A stretch of DNA of 64,000 nt, taken from the NCBI RefSeq assembly GCF_020782115.1, contig NZ_JAJGMW010000013.1, positions 59,199 to 123,198 of the forward strand. Reading direction: 5' to 3'. A model generated the notes under the pieces. It saw nothing but the letters and a program-made list of their open reading frames with translations, made no database searches and was not told the DNA's origin. This stretch comes from Leeuwenhoekiella parthenopeia (GTDB lineage: Bacteria > Bacteroidota > Bacteroidia > Flavobacteriales > Flavobacteriaceae). The position numbers and the translations under genes were made by a program. Shown here piece after piece: positions 25,701 through 33,883 of the stretch (within the stretch, counting starts at the first letter, position 1; every line of letters begins with the position of its first letter).

Positions 25701-26506
25701 GACGAAGTAACCACGGCATTTTCCAGATCGGCAACCGATTTGATATATCCCAATCCGCGTACCAGATATTCGGCTTTATTGATCTCAAGGGTTTGAGCAC
25801 CAATTTCCTTGTTGCTTTCTTTCACCGCCATGACCAGCGCGTCCAGACCAATATTGTACTGACGCAACAACTCGGGATTTACGTCAATCTGATATTCCTG
25901 CACATAGCCGCCAATAGACGCTACTTCAGAAACGCCACCTGCCGAAGCCAGACCGTATTTTACGTAATAGTCCTGAATGCTGCGCAATTCCTGTAAATCC
26001 CAGCCGCCGGTAACCTTACCCTGAGGATCACGCCCTTCAAGCGTGTACCAAAAAATCTGACCCAGACCCGTGGCATCCGGTCCCAGAGAAGGATTAACTC
26101 CATCCGGCAATAAGCCCGAGGGTAAAGAATTCAGTTTTTCGAGAATGCGGCTACGGCTCCAGTAAAATTCGATATCCTCTTCAAAAATGATGTAGATGCT
26201 GCTAAAGCCAAACATCGAAGAAGAGCGAATGGTTTTTACTCCGGGAATTCCCAGAAGCGCGGTGGTAAGCGGATAGCTGATCTGATCTTCGATATCCTGC
26301 GGGGAGCGCCCGGGCCATTTGGTGAAAACAATTTGCTGGTTTTCCCCAATATCCGGGATTGCATCTACGGCCACAGGATCACGTGGAATAAGGCCCGTGT
26401 CCCAGTCAAAGGGTGCATTGGCAACTCCCCAGCCTACAAAAAGCGTCAGAAGCAGGAAGGCGACCAACTTGTTTTCGATAAAAAATTTGATGCTTTTATT
26501 GAGCAT
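22736..26506 (-). CDS. cusA: CusA/CzcA heavy-metal RND efflux pump
   Basis: A 1256-residue inner-membrane RND pump that moves Cu+/Ag+ or similar ions from periplasm or cytoplasm to the TolC channel. TM1 lies near residue 12; the GIAIAIGTMVDVGVILTENM block is TM4 of the HME-RND family, whose charged residues relay protons; a second ATDDGVVMATYL block sits in TM10. It is longer than the 1040-1050 residues of E. coli CusA because of an extra hydrophobic region in the middle (about 540-630) and a charged insertion at about 760-830 in the periplasmic domain. That insertion contains a short Ser/Gly/Gln-rich stretch encoded by a REP-like DNA element (24114-24163). The metal specificity is inferred from copA and cusB context. 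Confidence 0.95.
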   Translation of the reverse strand: MLNKSIKFFIENKLVAFLLLTLFVGWGVANAPFDWDTGLIPRDPVAVDAIPDIGENQQIVFTKWPGRSPQDIEDQISYPLTTALLGIPGVKTIRSSSMFGFSSIYIIFEEDIEFYWSRSRILEKLNSLPSGLLPDGVNPSLGPDATGLGQIFWYTLEGRDPQGKVTGGWDLQELRSIQDYYVKYGLASAGGVSEVASIGGYVQEYQIDVNPELLRQYNIGLDALVMAVKESNKEIGAQTLEINKAEYLVRGLGYIKSVADLENAVVTSSDFTAIRIKDIAKVSLGPAPRRGILDKEGAEVVGGVVVARYGANPMEVITNVKEKIAEISGGLPSKTLADGTKSQLTIVPFYDRTHLIEETLGTLDEALTMEILITILVIIVMVFNLRASALISGLLPVAVLMVFIAMKWFDVDANIVALSGIAIAIGTMVDVGVILTENMIRHLDEQEHQTEKLPLNTLIYNATAEVSGAIVTAVMTTIISFIPVFTMIGAEGKLFRPLAFTKTVALAASLVIALFLIPPFAALIFRKKQMRTSLANGLQVLLIALGVLAIVLGYWLGLVLIAFGALYFLRKAEKLPFKGLPQAEGIVVITAIVFLLATYWRPLGFDRSILINLIFVAFICGVFFGAFWVLQHFYERILRWALSNRLLFLSVPLTVLICGGFILSNTGKEFMPALNEGTFLLMPTSLPHAGVEENKRVLQQLDMAVASIPEIETVVGKSGRTESALDPAPLSMYENIIQYKPEFMFNANGKRQRYQVDEDGFFVLKNGGRTANPNLDLSDENDVSSSGSAQQGRSTVESPFQVSADQLVEDEDGEYYRNWRPEIESADDIWNEIARVTKLPGVTSAPKLQPIETRLVMLQTGMRAPMGIKVKGQDLRQIEAFGLELETILKQAEGVKEEAVFADRIVGKPYLLIDIDRDRLVRYGISIEQVQQVLEVAVGGMPITQTVEGRERYAVRVRYPRELRDTPDDLKSIYVPVEKGSPVPLSELVTIKYEQGPQVIKSEDTFLVGYVLFDKQDGYAEVNVVENAQRLIQSKIDSGELVVPQGISYQFTGTYENQLRAEKTLSVVVPLCLLIIFLILYFQFRSVSTSLMVFTGIAVAFAGGFIMMWLYGQDWFLNFSFFGENVRDLFNMKTINLSVAVWVGFIALFGIATDDGVVMATYLTQTFEKESPEDRKEIREATLIAAGKRIRPCLMTTVTTILALLPVLTSTGRGSDIMIPMAIPVFGGMIIDVTSYFIVPVLYSWYKERKLAESNK
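24114..24163. repeat. REP-like element in frame inside cusA
   Basis: The plus strand reads CTCGACTGTACTTCGAC, a 16-base middle, then GCTCGAACTGACATC. The outer parts match the flanks of the REP-like copy at 22447-22517 almost base for base. It encodes DVSSSGSAQQGRSTVES without a stop or frameshift. Confidence 0.85.
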
Positions 26507-26622
26507 AAACTACGTTATTGATTACTTAGATTGAAAAATGCACGGTATAAACAGGTGCGTTAATGCTTTCGCGAATGCGAAAACAACCTAAAACCAAATT
26601 TGGTTTCAATTCAATAAAAGAA

Positions 26623-27042
26623 TCAAATACGAAAAACCTGATCGAGCGTCTGTACGTCCCGTATCAGGGGTGGTGGTGAGTAAGCCTCAAATGAATTGAA
26701 ATCTGCTTCCTGAGGTTCAAAAAGCAGTGCGTATGAAAATAGAAATGAGGTTATAAAAAGCTGCTGATTCACATCTAAATCGTGAAAAGCAGGTTTTAAA
26801 TCTTCCTGTGCTTTTGCTGAAAGTTCCTTATCAGAACAGCAGGATTTTTTCTGAAGTTGCAGTTCGCAGTCACTCACATCTTTTGGAGACTGCTCCATCA
26901 CACATGATTTTGCGTGATTGGTAAGTGAAAAATCTACCAGCAAATCGCCACAATAGTGCATATTCACTGTAAAGGACATCGTGGTAAAAAGCACCACAAA
27001 GGCCATTGCAACAGCTCCTATTTGATTTACAATTTGCTTCAT
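26623..27042 (-). CDS. HYC_CC_PP family protein, small Cys/His-rich exported
   Basis: A 139-residue protein from the ATG at 27042 (the frame itself opens at 27063). A hydrophobic N-terminal helix (GAVAMAFVVLFTTMSFTV) is followed by NMHYCGD, a KSCC pair, and a C-terminal YSPPPLIRD and LDQVFRI. These three short motifs give the family its name in current annotation. HxxC and CC sites suggest metal binding and the gene is the first in the direction of the copper island, which supports a periplasmic copper role; there is no experimental function I know of. About 115 bases separate it from cusA. Confidence 0.8.
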   Translation of the reverse strand: MKQIVNQIGAVAMAFVVLFTTMSFTVNMHYCGDLLVDFSLTNHAKSCVMEQSPKDVSDCELQLQKKSCCSDKELSAKAQEDLKPAFHDLDVNQQLFITSFLFSYALLFEPQEADFNSFEAYSPPPLIRDVQTLDQVFRI

Positions 27043-27131
27043 AAGGACACAAAGATACAGCAATTAGCCTATACTTAACAAGACCTCATCTCTTCTGTAG
27101 CAGATTTCACAAAATTTTATACTCCTGATAC

Positions 27132-28127
27132 TTAGATTTTAACCACCATTTTTCCGGTGTTTTTACCGTCAAACAAATCTAAAAATGCCTGAGGCGTATG
27201 CTCAAAACCTTCGACGATGGTCTCCTCATAATTGAGTTTATCTTCTTTTAACCAACCGGCCAGTTTTTGAATGCCCTTCTGGAATTCGCTTTGGTAATTG
27301 CCCACCGTAAAGCCCTGCATCAAAATGCTGTTTTTGATCAGCGTGCTGTTTACCCGTGGTCCCGTTGGAGTTTCGGTCTTGTTATAGTCTGCAATTGCGC
27401 CGCATAAAACCACCCGGGCTCCCCGATTGGTGTTGGCCATGACCGCATCAAAAATACTTCCGCCTACATTATCAAAAAACACATCTACCCCATCGGGGCA
27501 GGCCTCTGCAACGGCAGCTGTCATATCATCGGTGGTTTTATAGTTGATCCCGGCGTCAAAGCCAAAATCGGATGTAATGAGATCGATCTTATCGTCGCTT
27601 CCTGCGATACCCACAACCTTACATTCGAAGATTTTACCCAGCTGCCCCACTACACTGCCTACGGCACCGGCGGCACCCGTAACCAGAATGGTCTCTCCGG
27701 CTTTTGGTTTACCTATGTCGGTGAGGCCGAAGTAAGCGGTTAGCCCGGTCATTCCTAATATTCCCAGATAGGCCGAAAGCGGAGCCTGATCTGGGTCTAC
27801 TTTAGTTAATCTCTTGCCATCAGAAACCTGAAATTCCTTCCAGGCCAGCATTCCGTTTACAAAATCGCCTGCCTTAAAATCGGGATGCTTCGATTCTTTG
27901 ACTTCAGCGATTATTCCGGAAGTGATGGGTTTATGAAGTTCAAAAGGAGGGATATAGGATTTTGCATCAATCATACGGCCACGCAGGTACGGATCGACCG
28001 AAATGTATTTGGTTTCCAGCAAAATCTGACCTTCACCGGGAGCTGGCTTTTCTTCTTCTACGAATTTAAAATCAGAAAGCGCCGGTCTTCCTGTGGGTCT
28101 GTTTTGTAAGTATATTGCGCGATTCAT
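27132..28127 (-). CDS. NADP-dependent MDR oxidoreductase (CurA/PTGR-like)
   Basis: A 331-residue zinc-independent medium-chain reductase. KYISVDPYLRGRM is the MDR2/leukotriene-B4-dehydrogenase signature, TILVTGAAGAVGSVVGQ the NADPH-binding GxGxxG-type loop, and DVFFDNVGGSIFDAV a conserved segment. The catalytic Zn ligands of classical alcohol dehydrogenase are absent. Such enzymes reduce alpha,beta-unsaturated carbonyl compounds with NADPH. The frame opens at a TTG at 28145, but the ATG at 28127 is the family start (MNRAIYLQNRP) and has AGGAG just before it. It is a single gene between the copper island and the signalling cluster. Confidence 0.92.
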   Translation of the reverse strand: MNRAIYLQNRPTGRPALSDFKFVEEEKPAPGEGQILLETKYISVDPYLRGRMIDAKSYIPPFELHKPITSGIIAEVKESKHPDFKAGDFVNGMLAWKEFQVSDGKRLTKVDPDQAPLSAYLGILGMTGLTAYFGLTDIGKPKAGETILVTGAAGAVGSVVGQLGKIFECKVVGIAGSDDKIDLITSDFGFDAGINYKTTDDMTAAVAEACPDGVDVFFDNVGGSIFDAVMANTNRGARVVLCGAIADYNKTETPTGPRVNSTLIKNSILMQGFTVGNYQSEFQKGIQKLAGWLKEDKLNYEETIVEGFEHTPQAFLDLFDGKNTGKMVVKI

Positions 28128-28205
28128 GACTCCTGTTTTTTTCAAAATTAGGAGTTCCCAGGGGTTTTGCCGTAAAACGGATGGTAAGGTTTTCTTAAAG
28201 CTAAA

Positions 28206-28571
28206 CTAGGCCACCAGCAGGCGTTTTTTAATATCTACACATAAGTCTCTGGCATTAAAAGGTTTTTGTAAAAAATCATAAACCCCAAGTAATCTGATGT
28301 GCTCGATCACTTTATCTTCCATAACCGAAGATATCACAAAAATGGGCAATACGGGTTTACTTAAACGGATGTGTCTGATGAGTTTGATCCCGGACACAAA
28401 GGGAACCAGCAAATCGGTAATTATAAGATCGTAGTCTTCATGCTCCATCCGATTAAGCGCTGATAGTCCGTCAAAACAGGCGGTTACCTGATACCCCTCT
28501 TTTCCCAGGATATAGCACAGGGAGTCTGCTACCTGAGGATTATCCTCAATAACCAAAATACGCTCTTTCAT
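28206..28571 (-). CDS. Single-domain response regulator (module end)
   Basis: A 121-residue CheY-like receiver: ILVIEDNPQ acidic pocket, phospho-Asp in LIITDLLVPFVSG, Ser in FVISSV, and FLQKPF with the conserved Lys. It is closely similar to the receiver at 32777-33142 (both have ITDL/LTDL followed by PFVSG). It is the last gene of the exopolysaccharide-like cluster, about 200 bases after the YaiO gene, and has no output domain. It may regulate the glycosyltransferase complex directly; this is inference from position. Confidence 0.9.
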   Translation of the reverse strand: MKERILVIEDNPQVADSLCYILGKEGYQVTACFDGLSALNRMEHEDYDLIITDLLVPFVSGIKLIRHIRLSKPVLPIFVISSVMEDKVIEHIRLLGVYDFLQKPFNARDLCVDIKKRLLVA

Positions 28572-28770
28572 ACGCTAATGACAAAAAATTTCGGGGGGCG
28601 AAAAATCAACCTGTCATTAGGGGTGTATGACGTTACAAAACTAGGCTTAAATTCTGGTCATCAATATATAATATCTTTGAAGGGTTGATTTATTCGTTAT
28701 TATACAGGTTGAATGCGATTGGTGTTATTATATAAAACGGATGAAACCATTTTTCTCAAGGATTGAGATT

Positions 28771-30018
28771 TTAGAAACGCCTGATAAGCCCCACAACGGC
28801 ATTAAGTTGAATACCTCGATCTGTAGCCGTAAACTGTTGATCTTCTATACCGGTTTCCAGGTTTAGAACAAAAGCGTTACCCAATGGAGTGCGCCAAAAC
28901 GCCGCGGCGTTTTTTGATCGTAAACGTGTAGGGGTTGCGCCGTCAAACAAGACACTGTTAGCACTATCATCGGGCGAAAGACCGGTCCCCAAACGCAGCC
29001 CCAGATAATCATCCCGCCCGCCTAAATAATAACGCAGGGTAAATGCTACAGAACCGTTTAATTCGGAGTCGTTGGGAATGATGTAGGTACGCAGGTTTAA
29101 CCAAAAGTTTTTGAGGTATTTACCGGCACCCAAAGTGTATATGAACTGATCCTCATCAAAGACCAGATATCTGATGCCCGCATCGACCTCAAAGGCAGCA
29201 GGCAGATTGGCGTACAAATTAACCCCGGCCCTGAATCGAGGAAAAACACCAGTGTCGTCTGAAATTCCGAGATTGATAAAACCATAAAAACGCTCGGAAA
29301 TACGTGGATAAGCTTCTGCTTCTGCCTGCAGGGCATTTTGATTGAACCTGCTGGCATAATTGACACGAGCGGTAAAAAGACCGGCTCCGGTTTGCCTGCT
29401 GTAATCTGCAAACGCGATGTGCCAGGGATCATCAAAGCGCTTATCAAAGTACACGTACTCATAAGAAACACCTACGGCATTCTTTGTGCTCAGGCTATTT
29501 TGACGCTGCTGCAGGCTTCTCGCTTCGGTATTGCCGGGATGCGTGGCCAGAACCGCGTCTAAGAGCGATGAAGCTTCTTCCGGCTGCCGTAATTCGTAGA
29601 GAATTTTAGCCTTTAAGACACCTAAAGACTCTGAATCGGGATGAAACTCCAGCCCCTTGTTTATCCGTTTTAAAGCCTCTGCGGTATTTTTATTCCAATA
29701 TTCTAAATAGCCATAGCCCAGACTGGCCTCCTCGTGACCTTCTTCCTGCTGCAGCACCTGCTCAAAGGTTTTACGTGCCAAAGACAAACTGTCTGAAAAG
29801 GTATATACCCTTCCCAAAAAGACACGCATTTCCAGATAAGCAGGAGCCAGATCCAACCCCTGTTTTAACAGGCTTACAGCACGCGCGTAGTCCTGATTAT
29901 CAAAAGCGGCCAAACGCGCCTCACGGTATAAGGCATCCGGAGTGGAAGTTTGTTCCTGGCCAAAAGAGTCCGAAATGCCGAGTATACTTGTTAGTATTAA
30001 GGTGAATACCCATTTCAT
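28771..30018 (-). CDS. TPR plus YaiO-family outer-membrane beta-barrel
   Basis: A 415-residue exported protein: signal peptide (LILTSILGISDSFGQ), then four or so TPR repeats (about 28-175, e.g. NQDYARAVSLLKQGLDLAP and EEASLGYGYLEYWNKN), then a YaiO-family beta-barrel of about 235 residues made of alternating strands and ending in aromatic RRF. A periplasmic TPR domain joined to a barrel is the layout of the polysaccharide exporters PgaA and BcsC. It starts 21 bases after the GT2 gene, so export of the product of that enzyme is a reasonable reading. The barrel is smaller than in PgaA or BcsC, so a non-exporting structural role is also possible. Confidence 0.85.
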   Translation of the reverse strand: MKWVFTLILTSILGISDSFGQEQTSTPDALYREARLAAFDNQDYARAVSLLKQGLDLAPAYLEMRVFLGRVYTFSDSLSLARKTFEQVLQQEEGHEEASLGYGYLEYWNKNTAEALKRINKGLEFHPDSESLGVLKAKILYELRQPEEASSLLDAVLATHPGNTEARSLQQRQNSLSTKNAVGVSYEYVYFDKRFDDPWHIAFADYSRQTGAGLFTARVNYASRFNQNALQAEAEAYPRISERFYGFINLGISDDTGVFPRFRAGVNLYANLPAAFEVDAGIRYLVFDEDQFIYTLGAGKYLKNFWLNLRTYIIPNDSELNGSVAFTLRYYLGGRDDYLGLRLGTGLSPDDSANSVLFDGATPTRLRSKNAAAFWRTPLGNAFVLNLETGIEDQQFTATDRGIQLNAVVGLIRRF

Positions 30019-30039
30019 AGATTAAGGGTTTTTTGCTGA

Positions 30040-31467
30040 TTATTTTTTTGTTGTGCTGCCCAAACCTGTACGGGTCATCTGTCCCCAGGATTTTTTGCCG
30101 CGTATAAGATCTATATTTCCCTTTACTGCAGCCCACATCACGATGGGATGATAGAAAAGAGGTTCTAAAAGTGCGGTACGCATGAGCTGAAACATGTACT
30201 TTGGTTTTTTATACTGCTGAAAGGAATACTCTTCAAAATAGATGGCTGTGATAGAAAACAAGACCGAAAACGAATAGACCACCAGGAAGAATATCGCAAA
30301 GACCTGAAAATTTACCTGCCCCAATAAAACCAGAATGATAAAAAACACAATCCCCACAAATTCGAGAACCGGTGCCAGCCATTCAAAGAACATCCAGTAC
30401 GGCGTGCTCAGCAGTCCCAAAACACCATACTTCGGATTAAAAAGCATCTTTTTATGTTTTAACAGGGTTTCTACCGTGCCCCGTGCCCAGCGATTGCGCT
30501 GCCGCATCAGAATCTGTTTATTTTCGGGAACTTCGGTCCAGCAGAGTGGGTCTGGCACAAAACCTACGGTATAGGGGATGTTTTGCTCACGCATAATGCG
30601 ACGCATACGCACCAGGAGTTCCATATCTTCCCCTACTGTGCTATGATCGTAACCCCCGGCTTCAATAACGGTTTTCTTATCAAACATACCAAAAGCCCCG
30701 GAGATCAAAAGCAGACCATCTACCCGAGACCAGGCCATTCTGCCCATTAAAAATGCCCTGAAATACTCAAGAATTTGAGCCCGGGCGATAAATGTGCCGG
30801 GCAACCGAACCTCCAGAATACGCCCGTCTTCTATAACGCAATTGTTAGCTACCCGAATGATGCCACCGCTGGCAATAACGCGTTTGGTGTCGTTTAAAAA
30901 AGGCCTGATGAGTTTTAATAACGCGTTGCGTTCGAGAATACAGTCGACATCAATACAGCAAATAAGATCATGATTGCAGCAGTTAATCCCGGTATTTAAA
31001 GCATCTGCTTTGCCCCCATTTGCCTTATCTATTACCCTTAAATTTTTATAGGCTTTGATCTTTGATTTGTATATACCCCTCACTTTTTTAGTGGGAATAT
31101 AATGGTAATGCACCAGCTCTTCGGGCTCCAGCTGAAAGGTGTCTATCATTTTTTGCAGTGAGTTGTCTTTACTGCCGTCATTGATGATCACAATTTCAAA
31201 AGAAGGATAGTTTAAGGTAAGCAGCGAGCGGATGTTTTCAACCACATTGGCCTCTTCGTTATACGCCGGTGCAAGAACCGAAATGGATGGAAGGTTAGCC
31301 GACTGTAAAAGTGCCACTTCATCCTGGAAATTGTTTTTGCGCTTATAATCTCTGATCTCGATGATTGAAAAAAAAGCCGAAAAGATATACCCTGAAATTA
31401 TGATCAGCCCGTAGATCAAAAACAGAACACTAAAAACGTGAATGATATCCTGGATGCTTATATTCAA
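30040..31467 (-). CDS. Membrane GT2 glycosyltransferase, PgaC-like
   Basis: A 475-residue processive family-2 glycosyltransferase of the inner membrane. An N-terminal helix (8-33), cytoplasmic GT-A domain, and three to four C-terminal helices. Catalytic marks are VLAPAYNEEANV, INDGSKDNS, CIDVDC (DxD), VGEDMELLVRMRR (acceptor Asp) and QRNRWARG, the QxxRW product-binding motif of cellulose, hyaluronan and PNAG synthases. The sugar donor cannot be told. No pgaB-like deacetylase or PilZ domain is in the neighbourhood, so this is not a standard PNAG or cellulose system. Start is TTG at 31467, chosen because it precedes the first helix; no ATG is close. Confidence 0.92.
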   Translation of the reverse strand: MNISIQDIIHVFSVLFLIYGLIIISGYIFSAFFSIIEIRDYKRKNNFQDEVALLQSANLPSISVLAPAYNEEANVVENIRSLLTLNYPSFEIVIINDGSKDNSLQKMIDTFQLEPEELVHYHYIPTKKVRGIYKSKIKAYKNLRVIDKANGGKADALNTGINCCNHDLICCIDVDCILERNALLKLIRPFLNDTKRVIASGGIIRVANNCVIEDGRILEVRLPGTFIARAQILEYFRAFLMGRMAWSRVDGLLLISGAFGMFDKKTVIEAGGYDHSTVGEDMELLVRMRRIMREQNIPYTVGFVPDPLCWTEVPENKQILMRQRNRWARGTVETLLKHKKMLFNPKYGVLGLLSTPYWMFFEWLAPVLEFVGIVFFIILVLLGQVNFQVFAIFFLVVYSFSVLFSITAIYFEEYSFQQYKKPKYMFQLMRTALLEPLFYHPIVMWAAVKGNIDLIRGKKSWGQMTRTGLGSTTKK

Positions 31468-31608
31468 GTCTTGTTTTTAAAGTAAGATAAAGAACTTCGT
31501 TTAAACATGAAGAAGGCTTTAGCTACAAGCTGAATGAAACAGCTAAGATTTAACATTCGCCCTAAAACAGGCTCCGGGCTAAAATCGGGTCACCCGCATC
31601 GGTGTGCA

Positions 31609-32706
31609 TTAAGCCCCCTGAAGCACGCGTTTTGAATAATACTGATAATCAGCCCAGTCATTAGTTATGTTATCGGGGTTTATAAGTTTGCGTACCGGTA
31701 TTTCATTTTCAAAACGGGTAGCTATTTTATAATAATCAATCTGCAGGTTTTCTTCCTCTCTGCCTATAGCACTTACCAGCGTACGTAAATCTTTGGCCGT
31801 ACCTATTTTTTCGATGGCGTAGAGTATGGCTCTTTTGTTTGAAGGGCTCTCGTAAGGGAAATTTGCAGTCATGAGCTGCAGGGCATCTGTAACTTCCATA
31901 ATCTTAAGGGAGTTGATGGCCTGAGCCCGCACCCCCTCATCGGTATGGTCTAGCGCCTCTATGAGAAGAGGAATGTTTTGAAACTGGTTAAAGCTTACAA
32001 CCATTTTGATGCAGAAAACAACCACACTGCTTTTGTCGTGATTCAACCACCTGCCAAAATCAGGGACCTCCAGATCAAAATTTATCAGACTGTTTTCAAT
32101 AAATACCTGTTGCCATAGGCTAAGCTCCCGGTCTAAATCATCTAAAAAAGCCAGAGGGTTTTCCTGTGATGTATTCAGAAAATACAGCATAGCCTGCTGT
32201 CGCAATTCGACCCGGTTTGAATGTAAAAACGGGGTAACCAGTGCCTCCGGTACCTTAATGCCCAGTTTTGAAAGGGCATAAAGTGCACGCGCCTGCCTGT
32301 ACCAGGCTTTTGCTTTAAGATCGCTAAGCAGGTATTTGTACAGGCCCAGCCCATTAAAAAGCTCCTTAATGGCTTCTGATGATTCGCCTTTCAGGTTTTC
32401 ATCAAAAATTAAAACCTGCTTGATGGCCAATTTATGATCGTAAGCCGTTTTTAAATATCTGAATTTAAAATCGCCCAGTTCTGCTGCTCTCTTAAAATCC
32501 TCATCAAACAAAAAATGATTAAAGAATTCGATCAGCTTCCTATCGAAGCGCGTCCTGTAGGCTTCCATTCGGTTTTTACGGATGCGTAAATAAATTACCA
32601 GCGCTACAAAGGCTAAGGTGAGCACTAAAAAAAACAGGCTGAGCACTAGGTTTATTTTTAGAATAAAAGGCCAATGCTCTGCGCCTTCAAAAGAATTGAA
32701 TTCCAT
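31609..32706 (-). CDS. HEAT-repeat membrane protein
   Basis: A 365-residue protein with one N-terminal membrane helix (about 12-42) and a cytoplasmic part made of helical pairs that read as degenerate HEAT repeats, e.g. VELRQQAMLYFLN, EGVRAQAINSLKIM and NKRAILYAIEKIG. HEAT solenoids bind proteins rather than catalyse. Co-direction with the downstream GT2 (141 bases away) suggests it is a scaffold or regulator of that synthase, perhaps the contact for the receivers encoded on both sides. No known family function. Confidence 0.8.
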   Translation of the reverse strand: MEFNSFEGAEHWPFILKINLVLSLFFLVLTLAFVALVIYLRIRKNRMEAYRTRFDRKLIEFFNHFLFDEDFKRAAELGDFKFRYLKTAYDHKLAIKQVLIFDENLKGESSEAIKELFNGLGLYKYLLSDLKAKAWYRQARALYALSKLGIKVPEALVTPFLHSNRVELRQQAMLYFLNTSQENPLAFLDDLDRELSLWQQVFIENSLINFDLEVPDFGRWLNHDKSSVVVFCIKMVVSFNQFQNIPLLIEALDHTDEGVRAQAINSLKIMEVTDALQLMTANFPYESPSNKRAILYAIEKIGTAKDLRTLVSAIGREEENLQIDYYKIATRFENEIPVRKLINPDNITNDWADYQYYSKRVLQGA

Positions 32707-32776
32707 AAAACGATTAAATTATGACTTGGGGAAGCCGGATTTGGTGAACTGTATCTTACATTAGTGTTTCTATAAA

Positions 32777-33142
32777 TTAAACTTTAGCTAAAGAGCGTTT
32801 TACCCGAAGCGATAACTCGTTAGGACTAAAAGGCTTGGTGATAAAATCATCTACTCCCATCGTAAATGCTTCGGTGATTATATCTTCCTGTGTTGAAGTA
32901 GAAAGTACAATGATGGGAACGTCGGGACATTCGCTTTTAATAAACTCAATAATCTCATTGCCGGAGACAAAGGGCAGCATCAAATCGGTAAGAATGAGAT
33001 CAAAAGCAGATTCTGACAATAATTTCATCGCTGTTCTTCCATCCTCTGCAACCACCACATCATAGCCGTCTTTGCTGAGCTTAAATTCGAGCGACTTAAC
33101 CACCATAGGATTGTCTTCTATTACCATTATTCTCTTTTTCAT
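32777..33142 (-). CDS. Single-domain response regulator (phosphorelay)
   Basis: A 121-residue receiver: MVIEDNPMV, phospho-Asp in LILTDLMLPFVSG, Ser/Thr in IVLSTST, Lys in FITKPFSP. Its ATG overlaps the TGA of the upstream Hpt gene by 4 bases, so the two are translationally coupled and it is the likely acceptor of phosphate from that Hpt domain. There is no DNA-binding domain, so output must be by protein contact, with the adjacent HEAT protein the nearest candidate. Confidence 0.9.
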   Translation of the reverse strand: MKKRIMVIEDNPMVVKSLEFKLSKDGYDVVVAEDGRTAMKLLSESAFDLILTDLMLPFVSGNEIIEFIKSECPDVPIIVLSTSTQEDIITEAFTMGVDDFITKPFSPNELSLRVKRSLAKV

Positions 33143-33858
33143 AAGCTATTTTCTTTAGATAAAAAATCCTCACGCAAGTGTTTTTCAACGAGTAGGAATT
33201 CTTCATTTAAATCTTCAACATAACTCTTAAAATCTCCCGGGGCTGCGTGATGAGCCAGGAAATTGCAAAGTTCTGCACCCCTCTTGTTGAGGATCATCTC
33301 AAAAGAAGGTTTAATGTTATGTGCAACCTCAGCTATCTTTTGATAGGCTTTTGCAGCAGATAGCGCTTTGAGTTCTTCGATACGCGGACCTACGGTTTCG
33401 ATAAACATTTGTATACTTTGATTTATAAAAACAGTATCACCGTCTGAAAGCTCTTTGAGGTAATCTAAAGAATACAACTCGTCTGAAATCTTTTTAGTAT
33501 AACCTAAAGCAGATTCCACTTTCTGAAATTCGGTTTCATCGAAGGGCTTTTTTAAAACCTCATAGACTGCGCTGTCTGTTTCAAAACTGCCCTTAGACTC
33601 TGAAGTAACAAAGGTTTTGGCCTTAAACTGCAATTCGTCGCTTAAGTAGTTTAGGGTTTGTGCTGCTCCCATAGGTTTGGCATTTTCGTTAATAATTAAA
33701 ACATCTGCGGGTTTGCTTTCCTTTATATGCTGAATTGCTCCCATCGCCGAGTTAAAGTTGTAAACCAGGAAACTACCGGTGTCAAAGTAGGAATTAAACC
33801 TGCTTTGGGCTTCCCGATCTGCGTCTACAAAAAGGATATGTTTTACAGGTGTATTCAC
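33139..33858 (-). CDS. Degenerate receiver fused to Hpt domain
   Basis: A 239-residue protein. The N-terminal 115 residues resemble a receiver fold (HILFVDADREAQ opening, LKKPF near 104-108), but the phospho-acceptor position reads LIINENAKP without Asp, so it is probably a pseudo-receiver. The C-terminal 110 residues are a four-helix Hpt domain with the phosphorylatable His in EVAHNIKPSF. It would carry phosphate from the hybrid kinase (25 bases upstream) to the receiver downstream. Start is GTG at 33858. Confidence 0.82.
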   Translation of the reverse strand: MNTPVKHILFVDADREAQSRFNSYFDTGSFLVYNFNSAMGAIQHIKESKPADVLIINENAKPMGAAQTLNYLSDELQFKAKTFVTSESKGSFETDSAVYEVLKKPFDETEFQKVESALGYTKKISDELYSLDYLKELSDGDTVFINQSIQMFIETVGPRIEELKALSAAKAYQKIAEVAHNIKPSFEMILNKRGAELCNFLAHHAAPGDFKSYVEDLNEEFLLVEKHLREDFLSKENSL

Positions 33859-33883
33859 GTTGTTAGGTTGGTTTATTGGACTG

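Noticed and set aside
28672..28679. TATCTTTG promoter-like element on the plus strand
   Set aside because: No TTG at the right distance and no plus-strand gene follows; probably chance.
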